Shown here: positions 18,542 to 30,993 of the stretch, in pieces
Numbering within the stretch: the first letter of the stretch is position 1
How the letters are laid out: each line of letters begins with the position of its first letter
Source: Ectopseudomonas composti
GTDB taxonomy: Bacteria > Pseudomonadota > Gammaproteobacteria > Pseudomonadales > Pseudomonadaceae
Length of the DNA: 64,000 nucleotides
NCBI RefSeq assembly: GCF_900115475.1
Contig: NZ_FOWP01000003.1
Location: 124,001 to 188,000, forward strand
Direction of reading: 5' to 3'
Notes under the pieces: generated by a model
What the model saw: the letters and a program-made list of their open reading frames with translations, nothing else
What the model was told of the DNA's origin: nothing
The model's database searches: none
Position numbers and translations under genes: made by a program

Positions 18542-20440
18542 ATGAGTGTGGAAACTCAAAAAGAAACCCTGGGCTTCCAGACCGAGGTGAAGCAGCTGCT
18601 TCACCTGATGATCCATTCCCTGTACTCGAACAAGGAAATCTTCCTGCGCGAGTTGATCTCCAACGCCTCCGATGCCGCTGACAAGCTGCGTTTCGAGGCG
18701 CTGGCCAAGCCCGAGCTGCTCGAAGGCGGCGCTGAGCTGAAGATCCGCCTGTCCTTCGACAAGGACGCCAAGACCGTTACCCTCGAGGACAACGGCATCG
18801 GCATGAATCGCGATGAGGTCATCGCGCACCTGGGCACCATCGCCAAGTCTGGTACTGCCGACTTCCTGAAGAACCTCTCCGGCGACCAGAAGAAGGACTC
18901 GCACCTGATCGGTCAGTTCGGCGTGGGCTTCTATTCGGCGTTCATCGTTGCCGATGAGGTCGAGGTCTTCAGTCGTCGTGCCGGCAGCCCGGCCAGCGAA
19001 GGCGTGCATTGGTCGTCGAAAGGCGAGGGCGAGTTCGAGGTTGCGACCGTCGAGAAAGCCGAGCGTGGTACCCGCATCGTTCTGCACCTGAAGAGTGGTG
19101 AAGAAGAGTTCGCCGATGGCTGGCGCCTGCGCAACATCGTCAAGAAGTACTCCGACCATATCGCGCTGCCCATCGAACTGCCGAAGGAGCATCACGGCGA
19201 GGACGAGCCGGAAGAGATCGAGTGGGAAGTCGTCAACCGCGCCAGCGCCTTGTGGACCCGTCCGCGTACCGAGATCAAGGACGAGGAATACCAGGAGTTC
19301 TACAAGCACGTCGGCCATGACTTCGAGAACCCGCTGAGCTGGAGCCACAACAAGGTCGAAGGCAAGCTGGAGTACACCTCGCTGCTCTACGTGCCGGGTC
19401 GCGCGCCGTTCGATCTGTATCAGCGCGAAGCGCCCAAGGGCCTCAAACTGTACGTGCAACGCGTGTTCATCATGGACCAGGCCGACCAGTTCCTGCCGTT
19501 GTACCTGCGCTTCATCAAGGGGGTGGTCGACTCCAACGACTTGTCGCTGAACGTCTCCCGCGAAATCCTGCAGTCCGGTCCGGTCATCGACTCGATGAAG
19601 TCGGCGCTGACCAAACGTGTGCTGGACATGCTGGAGAAGCTGGCCAAGGACAAGCCGGAGGATTATCAGAACTTCTGGAAAACCTTTGGCCAGGTGCTCA
19701 AGGAAGGCCCAGCGGAAGACTTCGCCAACAAGGAGAAGATTGCCGGTCTGCTGCGTTTCGCCTCCACCGCTGGCGAGGGCGACGAGCAATCGGTTGCCCT
19801 GGCTGACTACCTGGGGCGCGTCAAGGAAGGCCAGGACAAGATCTACTACCTCACAGGCGAAAGCTACGCACAGATCAAGAACAGCCCGCACCTGGAAGTC
19901 TTCCGCAAGAAGGGCATCGAAGTGCTGCTGCTCACCGATCGCATCGACGAGTGGCTGATGAGCTACCTGACCGAGTTCGACGGCAAGCAGTTGGTCGACG
20001 TGGCCCGTGGCGACCTGGATCTGGGCACGCTGGACTCGGAAGAGGACAAGAAGGCCCAGGAAGAGGTGGCCAAGGCCAAGGAAGGGCTGATCGAGCGCCT
20101 CAAGGGTGCGTTGGGTGAGCAAGTCGCCGAGGTGCGCGTGTCGCACCGCCTGACCGACTCGCCGGCGATCCTGGCGATTGGTGAGCAGGACCTTGGCTTG
20201 CAGATGCGCCAGATTCTTGAAGCCAGTGGGCAGAAGGTGCCGGATGCCAAGCCGATCTTCGAGTTCAACCCCGCGCACCCGCTGATCGAGCGCCTGGACG
20301 CCGAGCCGGATGAGGATCGCTTCACCGATCTGTCGCACATTCTGTTCGATCAGGCTGCTCTGGCCGCCGGCGACAGTCTCAAAGACCCTGCCGCTTACGT
20401 GCAGCGCCTGAACAAGCTACTGGTGGAACTCTCCGCCTGA
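18542..20440 (+). CDS. htpG: Chaperone HtpG (Hsp90 family)
   Basis: HtpG is the bacterial Hsp90, an ATP-driven homodimeric cytosolic chaperone. The 632-residue length is usual. The GHKL ATPase domain has [14 protein letters not shown] near residue 34, [11 protein letters not shown] near 83 and [11 protein letters not shown] near 124. The middle domain includes the NVSREILQ catalytic-loop region near 340, and the C-terminal dimerisation domain is complete. Expression is expected to be heat-inducible from the sigma-32 promoter at 18318-18343. A terminator follows 19 nt after the stop. Confidence 0.98.
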   Translation: MSVETQKETLGFQTEVKQLLHLMIHSLYSNKEIFLRELISNASDAADKLRFEALAKPELLEGGAELKIRLSFDKDAKTVTLEDNGIGMNRDEVIAHLGTIAKSGTADFLKNLSGDQKKDSHLIGQFGVGFYSAFIVADEVEVFSRRAGSPASEGVHWSSKGEGEFEVATVEKAERGTRIVLHLKSGEEEFADGWRLRNIVKKYSDHIALPIELPKEHHGEDEPEEIEWEVVNRASALWTRPRTEIKDEEYQEFYKHVGHDFENPLSWSHNKVEGKLEYTSLLYVPGRAPFDLYQREAPKGLKLYVQRVFIMDQADQFLPLYLRFIKGVVDSNDLSLNVSREILQSGPVIDSMKSALTKRVLDMLEKLAKDKPEDYQNFWKTFGQVLKEGPAEDFANKEKIAGLLRFASTAGEGDEQSVALADYLGRVKEGQDKIYYLTGESYAQIKNSPHLEVFRKKGIEVLLLTDRIDEWLMSYLTEFDGKQLVDVARGDLDLGTLDSEEDKKAQEEVAKAKEGLIERLKGALGEQVAEVRVSHRLTDSPAILAIGEQDLGLQMRQILEASGQKVPDAKPIFEFNPAHPLIERLDAEPDEDRFTDLSHILFDQAALAAGDSLKDPAAYVQRLNKLLVELSA

Positions 20441-20458
20441 TTGGCTAAGCTGTAGAAC

Positions 20459-20481
20459 AAGCCCGCTCCGGCGGGCTTTTC
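20459..20481 (+). terminator. Intrinsic terminator after htpG
   Basis: AAGCCCGC pairs with GCGGGCTT around TCCG and is followed by TT then CT. Confidence 0.82.
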
Positions 20482-20576
20482 TATGGGCGCGATAGATCAG
20501 CCGGATTTGACAAGCGCAGCCCCGTCGTTTCAGATGCTGGCAATTGGCTGGCTTTTTGTCGGTACCCTGGGGTTGT

Positions 20577-24265
<3,689 letters not shown>

Positions 24266-24269
<4 letters not shown>

Positions 24270-25270
24270 CCCTGGCTGCCGATACGCGTCCGCTGTTGCT
24301 GCTGGTCGATGACGAATCTACCAATCTACAGGTCCTGCGCCACATCCTGCAGGAGGACTATCGCCTGCTGTTCGCCAAGGAGGGTGCCCGTGCTCTGGAG
24401 ATGGCCGAACGTGAGCGGCCCGATCTGATCCTGCTCGACGTGATGATGCCGGGCATGACCGGTTACGAGGTGTGTGAGCAACTCAAGGAAAATCCGCTGC
24501 TGCAGGCGATTCCGGTGATCTTCGTTACCGCTCTGGGCGATGTCGATGACGAGGCGCGCGGCTTCGAGGTCGGTGCGGTGGACTACATCACCAAGCCGGT
24601 GAGCCCGCCTATCGTGCGTGCCCGGGTGCGCACTCATCTGTCGCTGGTGCGTGTCGATGAGCTCAAGCAGACCCGCCTGCAGATCGTCCAGCGCCTGGGC
24701 ATGGCCGCCGAGTACAAGGACAACGAGACGGGCCTGCACGTCATTCGCATGAGCCATTTCTCCAAGGTGCTGGCACTGGCTGCTGGTTTCAGCGAAAGCG
24801 CAGCCGAGGAGCTGCTCATCGCAGCGCCGATGCACGATGTCGGCAAGATCGGTATCCCCGATGCGGTGCTGCGCAAGCCGGGCAAGCTCGACGAGCAGGA
24901 GTGGCAGGTGATGCGCCAGCACGTAGAGATCGGTGCGCGGATCATTGGCGAGCACAGCTCAGGATTGCTGCGCACGGCGCAACTGATCGCCCTGTCGCAC
25001 CATGAGAAGTGGGACGGTAGCGGCTACCCCAACGGCCTCAGTGGCGAGGACATCCCCCTGGAGGGGCGCATCGTTGCCATCGCCGACGTATTCGATGCGT
25101 TGACCAGCGTGCGTCCTTACAAGCAAGCGTGGACCGTGGAGGCGGCGGTGGACTTCCTGCGTGAGCAGAGTGGCCGTCACTTCGATCCGCGACTGGTCGA
25201 GCTGTTCATCGCTTGCCTGCCAGAGATTCTGCTAATCAAGGAGCGTTGGGCCGAACAGCCTGCCGCTTGA
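24266..25270 (+). CDS. Response regulator with HD-GYP c-di-GMP phosphodiesterase domain
   Basis: The 334-residue protein has a receiver domain (residues 10-130, DLILLDVMMPG phospho-acceptor near 54, conserved lysine in YITKPVSP) and an HD-GYP output. The metal motif MHDVGKIGIPD and the signature HHEKWDGSGYPNGLSGEDIP are both intact, so cyclic di-GMP hydrolysis is expected. Translational coupling to the upstream hybrid kinase makes it the probable phosphorelay target, linking the MHYT sensor to c-di-GMP turnover. This pair appears to sit between htpG and the dienelactone hydrolase, which I recall as adjacent in P. aeruginosa. Confidence 0.92.
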
Positions 25271-25365
25271 AACGTTCTGTCTAACTCCTGAGCGTTGCCG
25301 ATTTGGCCATTGCCGTCTGCGCGGCTATTGTTAGGGACCTACCATTGCCAAGTGCAGGCCTCACC

Positions 25366-26154
25366 ATGCAGAAGAAGACACTGGTTCCCCTGTTATGCGC
25401 GGCATTCGCCGGCCTCGCCGATGCGGCCGTCGTGACCAAGCCGATTGCTTATGAGATCGATGGCGAAGCCTTCGAGGGCGTGCTGGTTTATGACGACTCG
25501 GTGAGCACTCCGCGCCCCGGACTGCTGGCCGTTCCCAACTGGATGGGGGTGAATGAAGACACCGTGGCCAAGGCTGCACGCGCAGCAGGCAATAAATATG
25601 TAGTGTTTGTTGCCGACATGTATGGCAAGTCCATTCGCCCCAGCAATGCCGAAGAGGCTGGTGCCGCCGCAGGCGCGGTGCGTGCTGACCGTCCGCTGAT
25701 GCGCAAGCGTGCTCAGGCTGCGGTTGAGGTGCTCAAGGCGCAGAGCGGTGAGGTGGCACTGGATCTGAGCAAGCTGGGCGCCATCGGCTTCTGCTTCGGC
25801 GGTGGCACGGTACTGGAGCTGGCCCGCTCAGGCGCGCCGTTGAAGGGCTTCGTGTCCTTCCACGGCAATCTGGATACACCCAACCCGGCCGATGCCAAGA
25901 ACATCAAGGCGCCGGTGCTGGTGCTGCACGGTGCGGACGATCCGGCTGTGCCGCAGGAGCAGGTCGACGGTTTCGTCGCTGAAATGAAGGCCGCCAAGGT
26001 GGATTGGCAACTGGTCAGCTATGGCGGTGCGGTGCATTCATTCACTAACCCCAAGGCCAACGTACCGGGGCGCAACCAATATCATCCGGTGGTGGCCGCG
26101 CGGGCGTTCAAGGCGATGAACGATCTATTCGATGAGGTATTCGCCGAACAGTGA
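25366..26154 (+). CDS. Exported dienelactone hydrolase family protein
   Basis: The 262-residue alpha/beta hydrolase starts with a signal peptide (MQKKTLVPLLCAAFAGLADA). The cysteine nucleophile sits in GFCFGGGT near residue 147, the acid in HGADDPAVP near 188 and the histidine in AVHSFTNP near 223, the complete triad of the dienelactone hydrolase family. The true substrate is unknown; most family members outside catechol pathways act on unidentified esters. The start excludes an upstream in-frame GTG because the signal peptide begins at 25366. Confidence 0.88.
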   Translation: MQKKTLVPLLCAAFAGLADAAVVTKPIAYEIDGEAFEGVLVYDDSVSTPRPGLLAVPNWMGVNEDTVAKAARAAGNKYVVFVADMYGKSIRPSNAEEAGAAAGAVRADRPLMRKRAQAAVEVLKAQSGEVALDLSKLGAIGFCFGGGTVLELARSGAPLKGFVSFHGNLDTPNPADAKNIKAPVLVLHGADDPAVPQEQVDGFVAEMKAAKVDWQLVSYGGAVHSFTNPKANVPGRNQYHPVVAARAFKAMNDLFDEVFAEQ

Positions 26155-26180
26155 TAGCGGCTTTACCGCGCGTTGAACGA

Positions 26181-26211
26181 AAGGCTGCGCCCAGTGGGCG
26201 CAGCCTTTTTT
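26181..26211. terminator. Terminator between convergent genes
   Basis: AAGGCTGCGCCC pairs with GGGCGCAGCCTT around AGT and is followed by TTTT on the plus strand. It ends the hydrolase transcript; on the minus strand the run after the stem is a weaker CGTTC. Confidence 0.85.
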
Positions 26212-26215
26212 CGTC

Positions 26216-26995
26216 TTACTTCGTGGGCAGTACGGCGATGTCGATGATGCCGTCCGGCAGGTCGGCGATGTCGCCCAGGGTGGTGGGCTTGCCACTGGCC
26301 AGATCCAGCTGGTGCAGGGTCTTGCCGGTCAGCACGTAGGCCGTGTTGCCGCCTTTGCCATCGCTGGCGATGTCTATGGCAGCCGCCTTGAGACCATCAG
26401 CGACCTTGCCGACCACTTGCTGCACGCCATCGTTCGGTGGGTTTTGCAGCATCAGGCTGCTGTTGGCCAGGTCGATGTTGTATAGCGCAGTGCTCTGCGT
26501 GCCGGCGTAGGAGTTGGTGTAGGCGCCGGCAACTACCTGCGGCTGTTTGCCGGCGTAGGGGCCATCGGTGGCATAGGCAAGCTTGCCGTCTACCGCGACT
26601 TCACCGGTATCGACATTCACCCGCAGGTTGGTGCCGTCCGGGCTCATCAGGCGCAGACGGTCGGCCACCGGGTTGAAGTCGACCACGGCCTGGCCGCTGC
26701 CTGGCAGCGCGGTTTTCAGCTTGCTGCCTGCCGTTGCCTTACCGCTGGCAGCATCAAGGGTGTAGAGCTGATCGGTACCGCCGAGGAGGTAGACCTGGCC
26801 GCTGGCCGGACGTACGTCCAGGCCGCGCAGGTCGCTGGCGCCGCTGACGGCCATGTTACCGGTGACCTTGAGGCTGGCGACATCGACCTTGAACAGCTTG
26901 CCGTCGGCGCCCAGCGCGAGCAGTTCGGTGGCGCTGGCGGCACCTGCGCTCAGGGTCAGCAGGCCGGCGGTGCAGAGGGTAGTGATGCGTTTCAT
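26216..26995 (-). CDS. Exported DUF4394 protein, probable ECF-sigma target
   Basis: The 259-residue protein has a signal peptide (MKRITTLCTAGLLTLSAGAASA) and then a DUF4394 domain. It is built of beta-propeller-like repeats such as LYTLDAASGKATAGSKL and VDFNPVADRLRLMSPDGTNLRVNVDTG. The domain resembles quinoprotein/NHL-type propellers and has no known activity. It lies downstream of the RskA-like gene on the same strand but is separated by a terminator. It has its own promoter, with the same motif as the sigma gene promoter (27079-27104). The ribosome site is GAGGAAC. Confidence 0.88.
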   Translation of the reverse strand: MKRITTLCTAGLLTLSAGAASATELLALGADGKLFKVDVASLKVTGNMAVSGASDLRGLDVRPASGQVYLLGGTDQLYTLDAASGKATAGSKLKTALPGSGQAVVDFNPVADRLRLMSPDGTNLRVNVDTGEVAVDGKLAYATDGPYAGKQPQVVAGAYTNSYAGTQSTALYNIDLANSSLMLQNPPNDGVQQVVGKVADGLKAAAIDIASDGKGGNTAYVLTGKTLHQLDLASGKPTTLGDIADLPDGIIDIAVLPTK

Positions 26996-27078
26996 GGTTG
27001 TTCCTCACAAAGGTTTCAGCATCGAGACGAAGCCGGTTGGCCCGGCTTCGCAGGTGCCTCGACGAAACACCTGTGAGC

Positions 27079-27104
27079 TATACCCGCGAGGAACGGGGTT
27101 GGAT
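27079..27104 (-). promoter_or_regulatory. Predicted ECF-sigma promoter of the DUF4394 gene
   Basis: On the minus strand ATCCA (27100-27104) is followed after 13 nt by CGGGTATA (27079-27086). The identical pair of boxes with identical spacing precedes the sigma gene at 28476-28501. The predicted leader (about 75 nt) contains a perfect 9-bp hairpin, CGAAGCCGG with CCGGCTTCG, at 27028-27050. Confidence 0.7.
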
Positions 27105-27152
27105 GTCGGCGGATGAAAATATTTTTTCGGCAGATGAGCGATGGTTCAAAAG

Positions 27153-27176
27153 GTTGCCGGCCGAATGGCCGGCAAC
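27153..27176 (-). terminator. Terminator after the anti-sigma gene
   Basis: GTTGCCGGCC and GGCCGGCAAC form a perfect 10-bp stem around a 4-nt loop, immediately after the anti-sigma stop codon. On the minus strand the stem is followed by CTTTTG, a short T-run. Confidence 0.75.
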
Positions 27177-27180
27177 CTGC

Positions 27181-27894
27181 TCAGTTGACGCTGGCCAGCA
27201 CGGCGCGACCGATATACAGCACCGGGCCGCTGGGGCGGTTATACGGCGAGCCGCCGGCCGGTTCCAGTGTCAGTTCGAACAGTTGCCCCGCCTGCACGGC
27301 GCCGATCTGTTCGGCAGGCAGACGCAGTGGCTGACCGGCTTCGACCAGGCCCAGCGAGCGTGGGCCGTCGGCCGGGTCGATCAGCGTCCAGAACTGCAAG
27401 GCGCGACCTTCAGGCACTTGGTCGGCGACCAGCGGATCGAGCTGCAAGGTGCCATCGCGGTTGACCTGGATGACCCAGCCCGGCTTGGCGGCTTCGCCGG
27501 GCTGTTGCAGCACCACGGTGTAGCGTTTGCCGGCGATATCCGGGGCGCGCAACAGCGGCGTCAGTACTGCGACCAGCAGTGCCATGGCCAGCGCGGCGGC
27601 GGTCAGACGCCAGGTCAGCAGGCTGTTCCACCAGTTGCTTAGCGGGCTCGAGCGTGGCGCTTCATGCAGGCCCAGGCTCTGCCTAATGCGGGGCCAGAGT
27701 GCCGGGGAGGGCGTCTGCGCCGGCAACTGGTCGCTCAGTTCGAGAAAGTGCCGCTCCCATTCCAGTGCCATGCGGGCGGCCTGCTCATCCTCTTCGAGCA
27801 ACTGGCGTACCTCTGCTGCTTCCTGCTCGCTGAGTAGGCCGAGCAGGTATTCGCCAATCAGGGCACGGCGTTCTTCGGGATCGTGCGTAATCAT
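27181..27894 (-). CDS. RskA-type transmembrane anti-sigma factor
   Basis: The 237-residue product has an N-terminal cytoplasmic anti-sigma helix bundle (EERRALIGEYLLGLLSEQEAAEV). A single membrane segment follows near residues 100-120 (LTAAALAMALLVAVLTPLL), then a periplasmic RskA-like domain with FWTLIDPADGPRSLGLV near 180. It should bind and inactivate the sigma factor encoded just upstream. The ATG at 27894 overlaps the sigma stop codon (ATGA), giving stoichiometric coupling. Members of this family lacking the zinc site, as here, respond through the membrane rather than by direct thiol redox. Confidence 0.9.
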   Translation of the reverse strand: MITHDPEERRALIGEYLLGLLSEQEAAEVRQLLEEDEQAARMALEWERHFLELSDQLPAQTPSPALWPRIRQSLGLHEAPRSSPLSNWWNSLLTWRLTAAALAMALLVAVLTPLLRAPDIAGKRYTVVLQQPGEAAKPGWVIQVNRDGTLQLDPLVADQVPEGRALQFWTLIDPADGPRSLGLVEAGQPLRLPAEQIGAVQAGQLFELTLEPAGGSPYNRPSGPVLYIGRAVLASVN

Positions 27895-28439
27895 GCTTGC
27901 AGACACTCCTGCAGCGCGCGCAGGCCGGCGCGGATACGGCCTTTGATGGTGCCCAGCGGTGTGCTCAGGCGGCTGGCGATCTGCTCGTGGGTCAGGCCAC
28001 GGTAGAAGGCCAGTAGGATCGGATGGCGGCGCGGCCGTTCCAGGCGCTGCAGACAGCGACGCAGCAAACGCTGTTCGGATTGCTCCAGCGCCTGCGCTTC
28101 GGCCTGCGGGCTGTCGTCCAGCACGCGTTCAATGAAATCATCGTCCACCTCGGCATGTCGGCCGCTACTGCGCAGGGCATTGAGCACGCGGTAGCGCAGG
28201 ATGCTGTGCACCCAGGCCCGGCCGCTGCCCAGTTCGCGCTGATAGCGCGTGGCGTGTTGCCAGATGCGCACGAAGGCGTCGTGCAGGCAGTCTTCGGCAA
28301 TATCGCGCCGGCCCAACATGCTGATGGCCAGGCCGAGCAACTGCCCAGCCTCCTGCCGATAGAGCGCCTGGAAGGCACGTTCGTCTCCACGTGCGCAGGC
28401 TTCCAAGGTGCTTTCGTAATCGAAATCGCGATCTGCCAT
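27891..28439 (-). CDS. ECF-family RNA polymerase sigma factor (SigK-like)
   Basis: The 182-residue protein has sigma region 2 (ALYRQEAGQLLGLAISMLG through DAFVRIWQHA, residues 23-65) and region 4 (LTHEQIASRLSTPLGTIKGRIRAGL, residues 148-172), with no region 1 or 3. The PLGTIKGRIRAGL helix and the RskA partner place it with the SigK-type ECF group. The promoter at 28476-28501 carries the same motif as the DUF4394 gene, so positive autoregulation is likely. The inducing signal is not evident from sequence. Confidence 0.93.
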   Translation of the reverse strand: MADRDFDYESTLEACARGDERAFQALYRQEAGQLLGLAISMLGRRDIAEDCLHDAFVRIWQHATRYQRELGSGRAWVHSILRYRVLNALRSSGRHAEVDDDFIERVLDDSPQAEAQALEQSEQRLLRRCLQRLERPRRHPILLAFYRGLTHEQIASRLSTPLGTIKGRIRAGLRALQECLQA

Positions 28440-28475
28440 GGGTCATCCGTTGGCCTGAGAAATCCGCATGCAGCT

Positions 28476-28501
28476 TATACCCGGCAGCTGCGCTTCTGGA
28501 T
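28476..28501 (-). promoter_or_regulatory. Predicted autoregulatory ECF promoter of the sigma gene
   Basis: ATCCA (28497-28501) and CGGGTATA (28476-28483) are spaced by 13 nt on the minus strand, exactly as before the DUF4394 gene. The start point would fall near 28469, about 30 nt before the sigma ATG. Confidence 0.72.
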
Positions 28502-28558
28502 CACGCACAGGTAACAAAAAACTGCGGAGGCGTTGCAGTGCATGCAAAGGGTGAGGCT

Positions 28559-29371
28559 TCAGGGTTGCGCTTGGGCATAGGCCTGGTCGAGTGAAACCCA
28601 ACGCTCCAGCGGCCCCTTGCGTGAGACGTAGCGAATCAGCAGCCAGTTGCTTTGCTGATCCAAGACTTCGCAGACGTCTCCTTCGATCAAATAGGCCTTG
28701 CTGCGGCTGGCTTGGTCTGGGCGGGCGTGGAGGTACAGGCGTGAGGCGGGCACCGTCCAGCGCTGCGGTTGGTCATCGTCGTCGAGCGCTCGGCTGGCGA
28801 TGATCTTGCCCTGAGGGTTGAGGGTCTTCTCGAAAACGGCAAAGAACACGGGAGCATCGGGATCGTAGTCGTGGCGCACCAGCAGCGTCTTGTACAGCCA
28901 AGGTGTGCCGGAATCGTCGAAGCGGTAGGCGTCGTAGTACCAGCGCGGCCCGCTGCGGCAGTGGCTGTAGAGCGCCCGCTCTTCAGTGTTGGGTTGCAAC
29001 TCCGACAGCTCCGAGCAATTGGCGCGCTCCGTCAGCCCAGGCGGCATCTGCAACCGCTCGAAGCGGTGCTGTGCCGGGCGGTAGAGGTAAAGGTGGTAGG
29101 CCGAGTTGACCATCCCGACCGGAACTCGAATCGCCAGATCCGGGTGGCCGTCGAAGTTGTAGTCCTCGATGTTGAAGCTCGGCGCCTCTGCATCGTTGCC
29201 TTCAGGGATGCTCAATGCAAGGCGGCTGCCGTCGGGTTGCTGCAGAAAATAGCGTTCGCCTTGTTGCTGTACCTGGGCATGCCGTCCGGGCTCAGATTCG
29301 AAATGGGGTAGATCGGCCAGGGCCAGGCTGGGCAGCAACAGCAGGCTGACGAGGGTGCGATACGAGGGCAA
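28559..29371 (-). CDS. Exported protein with C-terminal SH3-like region
   Basis: The 270-residue product begins with a signal peptide (PSYRTLVSLLLLPSLALA). A middle region, YNFDGHPDLAIRVPVGMVN near residue 85, resembles the XAC2610/FG-GAP-like fold. It ends with a possible bacterial SH3 segment (LYLHARPDQASRSKAYLIEGD through GPLERWVSLDQ, about 205-265). I chose the TTG at 29371 because AGG lies 9 nt upstream and the signal peptide starts there. The only upstream ATG (29437) is inside the repeat element. Function is unknown; a periplasmic binding or wall-associated role is a guess. Confidence 0.72.
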   Translation of the reverse strand: MPSYRTLVSLLLLPSLALADLPHFESEPGRHAQVQQQGERYFLQQPDGSRLALSIPEGNDAEAPSFNIEDYNFDGHPDLAIRVPVGMVNSAYHLYLYRPAQHRFERLQMPPGLTERANCSELSELQPNTEERALYSHCRSGPRWYYDAYRFDDSGTPWLYKTLLVRHDYDPDAPVFFAVFEKTLNPQGKIIASRALDDDDQPQRWTVPASRLYLHARPDQASRSKAYLIEGDVCEVLDQQSNWLLIRYVSRKGPLERWVSLDQAYAQAQP

Positions 29372-29407
29372 GAGGGCAATCCTTGGCGAGCGACAGGCGC
29401 CTTTCCA

Positions 29408-29589
29408 GGTTGTGTGAAAACTACTGCGCTCGATCATGCTGCGTTAAAAACAGGCTCGTGCGCGAGTCCGATCAAAATGCTCATTTACAACTCGTAAACT
29501 CGAATGCGAGCCCAGTGCGTTCTTCGCCTGTTTTGCGGGGCCGCCATCGGTATTGCCTGACCTTCGCTCGCTACGTTTTCACACGGCCT
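29408..29589 (+). repeat. Palindromic dispersed element, copy 2
   Basis: This 182-bp element lies between the pirin stop and the start of the exported-protein gene. Its ends are GGTTGTGTGAAAAC and the complement of GGCCGTGTGAAAAC. Inside, AAAACAGG (29447-29454) pairs with CCTGTTTT (29528-29535), CTCG-TGCG-CGAG forms a small hairpin at 29455-29466, the core TTTACAACTCGTAAA is at 29484-29498, and CTCG-AATG-CGAG is at 29499-29510. It is about 85% like copy 3 across its right half, but its stem sequences differ. Confidence 0.88.
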
Positions 29590-29619
29590 GTTTCAGCGCC
29601 TGTCTGCGGTTGAGCGGTT

Positions 29620-30480
29620 TCAGCGCGGCAGTTCGATGCGCGTGGTTTCGCCTGGCACCTGTGGCCAGTCGCCGGCGGCCCAGCGCTGGCGCGCCTGGTC
29701 GATCAGCTCCGGGGTGGTGGCGACGAAGTTCCAGTTTATCCGTCGCGGACCGATGGGTTCGCCGCCGATCAGGGCCAGGTGGCACTCGCCGCAGGCGCTG
29801 AGCAGAGGCGTTTCACCTGCCGGGATCACTGCCATGGTGTGCCTGGGCAGCGTCTCGCCATCCAGTTCCGCTTCACCATCGATCAGGTACAGGGCGCGCT
29901 CGCTGTGTTCGGCCGGGATCAGCAGGTTGGCACCGGCAGTCAGGCGTAGTTCGGCATACAGGGTCGGCGAGCGAACCGGTACCGGCGATTCGAGGCAGAA
30001 GCCGCTGCCGGCGATCAACGTGATCTGCACGCCCATGGCATCGCTGCGTGGCAGGGAGGCGGCCGGGTGATGGCTGTAGCTCGGCTCGCACTGCTCGTCG
30101 GCCTCTGGCAGCGCCAGCCAGACCTGCAGGCCGTGTGCCCGTTTGTTCTGGCCAAGTTGTGCCGGCGGCGTACGCTCGACATGGGCGACGGCGCGCCCTG
30201 CGGTCATCCAGCTCACGTCGCCTGGCCCCACCACCTGATCGGAGCCCAGGCTGTCCTTGTGCTGCAGTTGACCTTCGAACAGGTAGGTGAGGGTGGACAG
30301 GCCGATGTGCGGATGCTGGGCGATATTCATGCCGCTGCCGGCGGGATAGTCCTGCTCGAGCATGTGATCGAAGAACACGAACGGGCCGATGCTGCGAAAG
30401 CGCGCCGAGGGCAGCGGGCGCAGGATTGGCTGGCCGGCGATGTCCTCGGCGCGCGGGCGAATCAGTTGCAGCTCGCTCAT
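29620..30480 (-). CDS. Pirin family protein
   Basis: The 286-residue protein has the two-cupin pirin architecture. The N-terminal cupin shows FDHMLEQDYPAGSGMNIAQHPHIGLSTLTYLFEG near residues 35-70, with the metal-binding histidines of HPHIG. The C-terminal cupin has the usual LIPAEHSERALYLIDGEAELDG. Bacterial pirins include quercetinase-like enzymes and regulators of central metabolism; this one is not assigned further. The ATG at 30480 overlaps the stop codon of the OsmC gene (ATGA), so the two are co-translated. Confidence 0.9.
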   Translation of the reverse strand: MSELQLIRPRAEDIAGQPILRPLPSARFRSIGPFVFFDHMLEQDYPAGSGMNIAQHPHIGLSTLTYLFEGQLQHKDSLGSDQVVGPGDVSWMTAGRAVAHVERTPPAQLGQNKRAHGLQVWLALPEADEQCEPSYSHHPAASLPRSDAMGVQITLIAGSGFCLESPVPVRSPTLYAELRLTAGANLLIPAEHSERALYLIDGEAELDGETLPRHTMAVIPAGETPLLSACGECHLALIGGEPIGPRRINWNFVATTPELIDQARQRWAAGDWPQVPGETTRIELPR

Positions 30481-30878
30481 GCCGGGGCTCCAGCCAGGCG
30501 GGTTTCGACCTGGATGTCGGTGCTGGTCATCAGCTTGTGGATTGGGCACTTGTCGGCGACGCGCAGCAATTGCTGGCGCTGCGCGTCGTCCAGCGGACCT
30601 TTGAGCGACAGCTCGACGATCAGGTGGTAGTTGCCTTCGCGTTCTTCGCTGTCGTCACGCTCGACGCTGACGTCGATGCCTTCCAAAGGCAGGCCGCGTT
30701 GGCGCGCGTAGAGCAGCAGGGTCATGGCCTTGCAGGTGCCGAGCGAGGCGTCGAACAGGTCGTGTGGATCGGGGCCGGCGCCCTCGCCACCAAGCTCGGT
30801 CGAAACATCGCCGAGCAGTTGGTGCGAACCGATTTCGATCTGCTGCTGCAGGCCCTTGCTGTTGTGAATACGGATCAT
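30477..30878 (-). CDS. OsmC/Ohr family protein
   Basis: The 133-residue protein belongs to the OsmC family of thiol peroxidase-like proteins. It has GEGAGPDPHDLFDASLGTCKAMTLLLYARQRG near residues 40-70 with the reactive cysteine in LGTCKA. The second conserved cysteine is in VADKCPIHKLM near 112. Both redox cysteines are therefore present. Family members reduce organic hydroperoxides or act on unknown substrates. The start has an AAGGA site. It precedes and overlaps the pirin gene. Confidence 0.9.
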   Translation of the reverse strand: MIRIHNSKGLQQQIEIGSHQLLGDVSTELGGEGAGPDPHDLFDASLGTCKAMTLLLYARQRGLPLEGIDVSVERDDSEEREGNYHLIVELSLKGPLDDAQRQQLLRVADKCPIHKLMTSTDIQVETRLAGAPA

Positions 30879-30993
30879 GGCGCTTCCTTGTAGGCGTGAC
30901 GGCAATGCCCGTCAGCCTAGGGGCTGTTGGCGTTTCGGCGCAAGCTGCGTTGCCGCGAGAAATGCCAACGGACCCTGATCCAGGCAGGACAGA

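Noticed and set aside
29372-29437. N-terminal extension of the exported protein from an ATG at 29437
   Set aside because: The extension is encoded by the palindromic element and would precede a clear signal peptide. The TTG at 29371 has a better-placed ribosome site.
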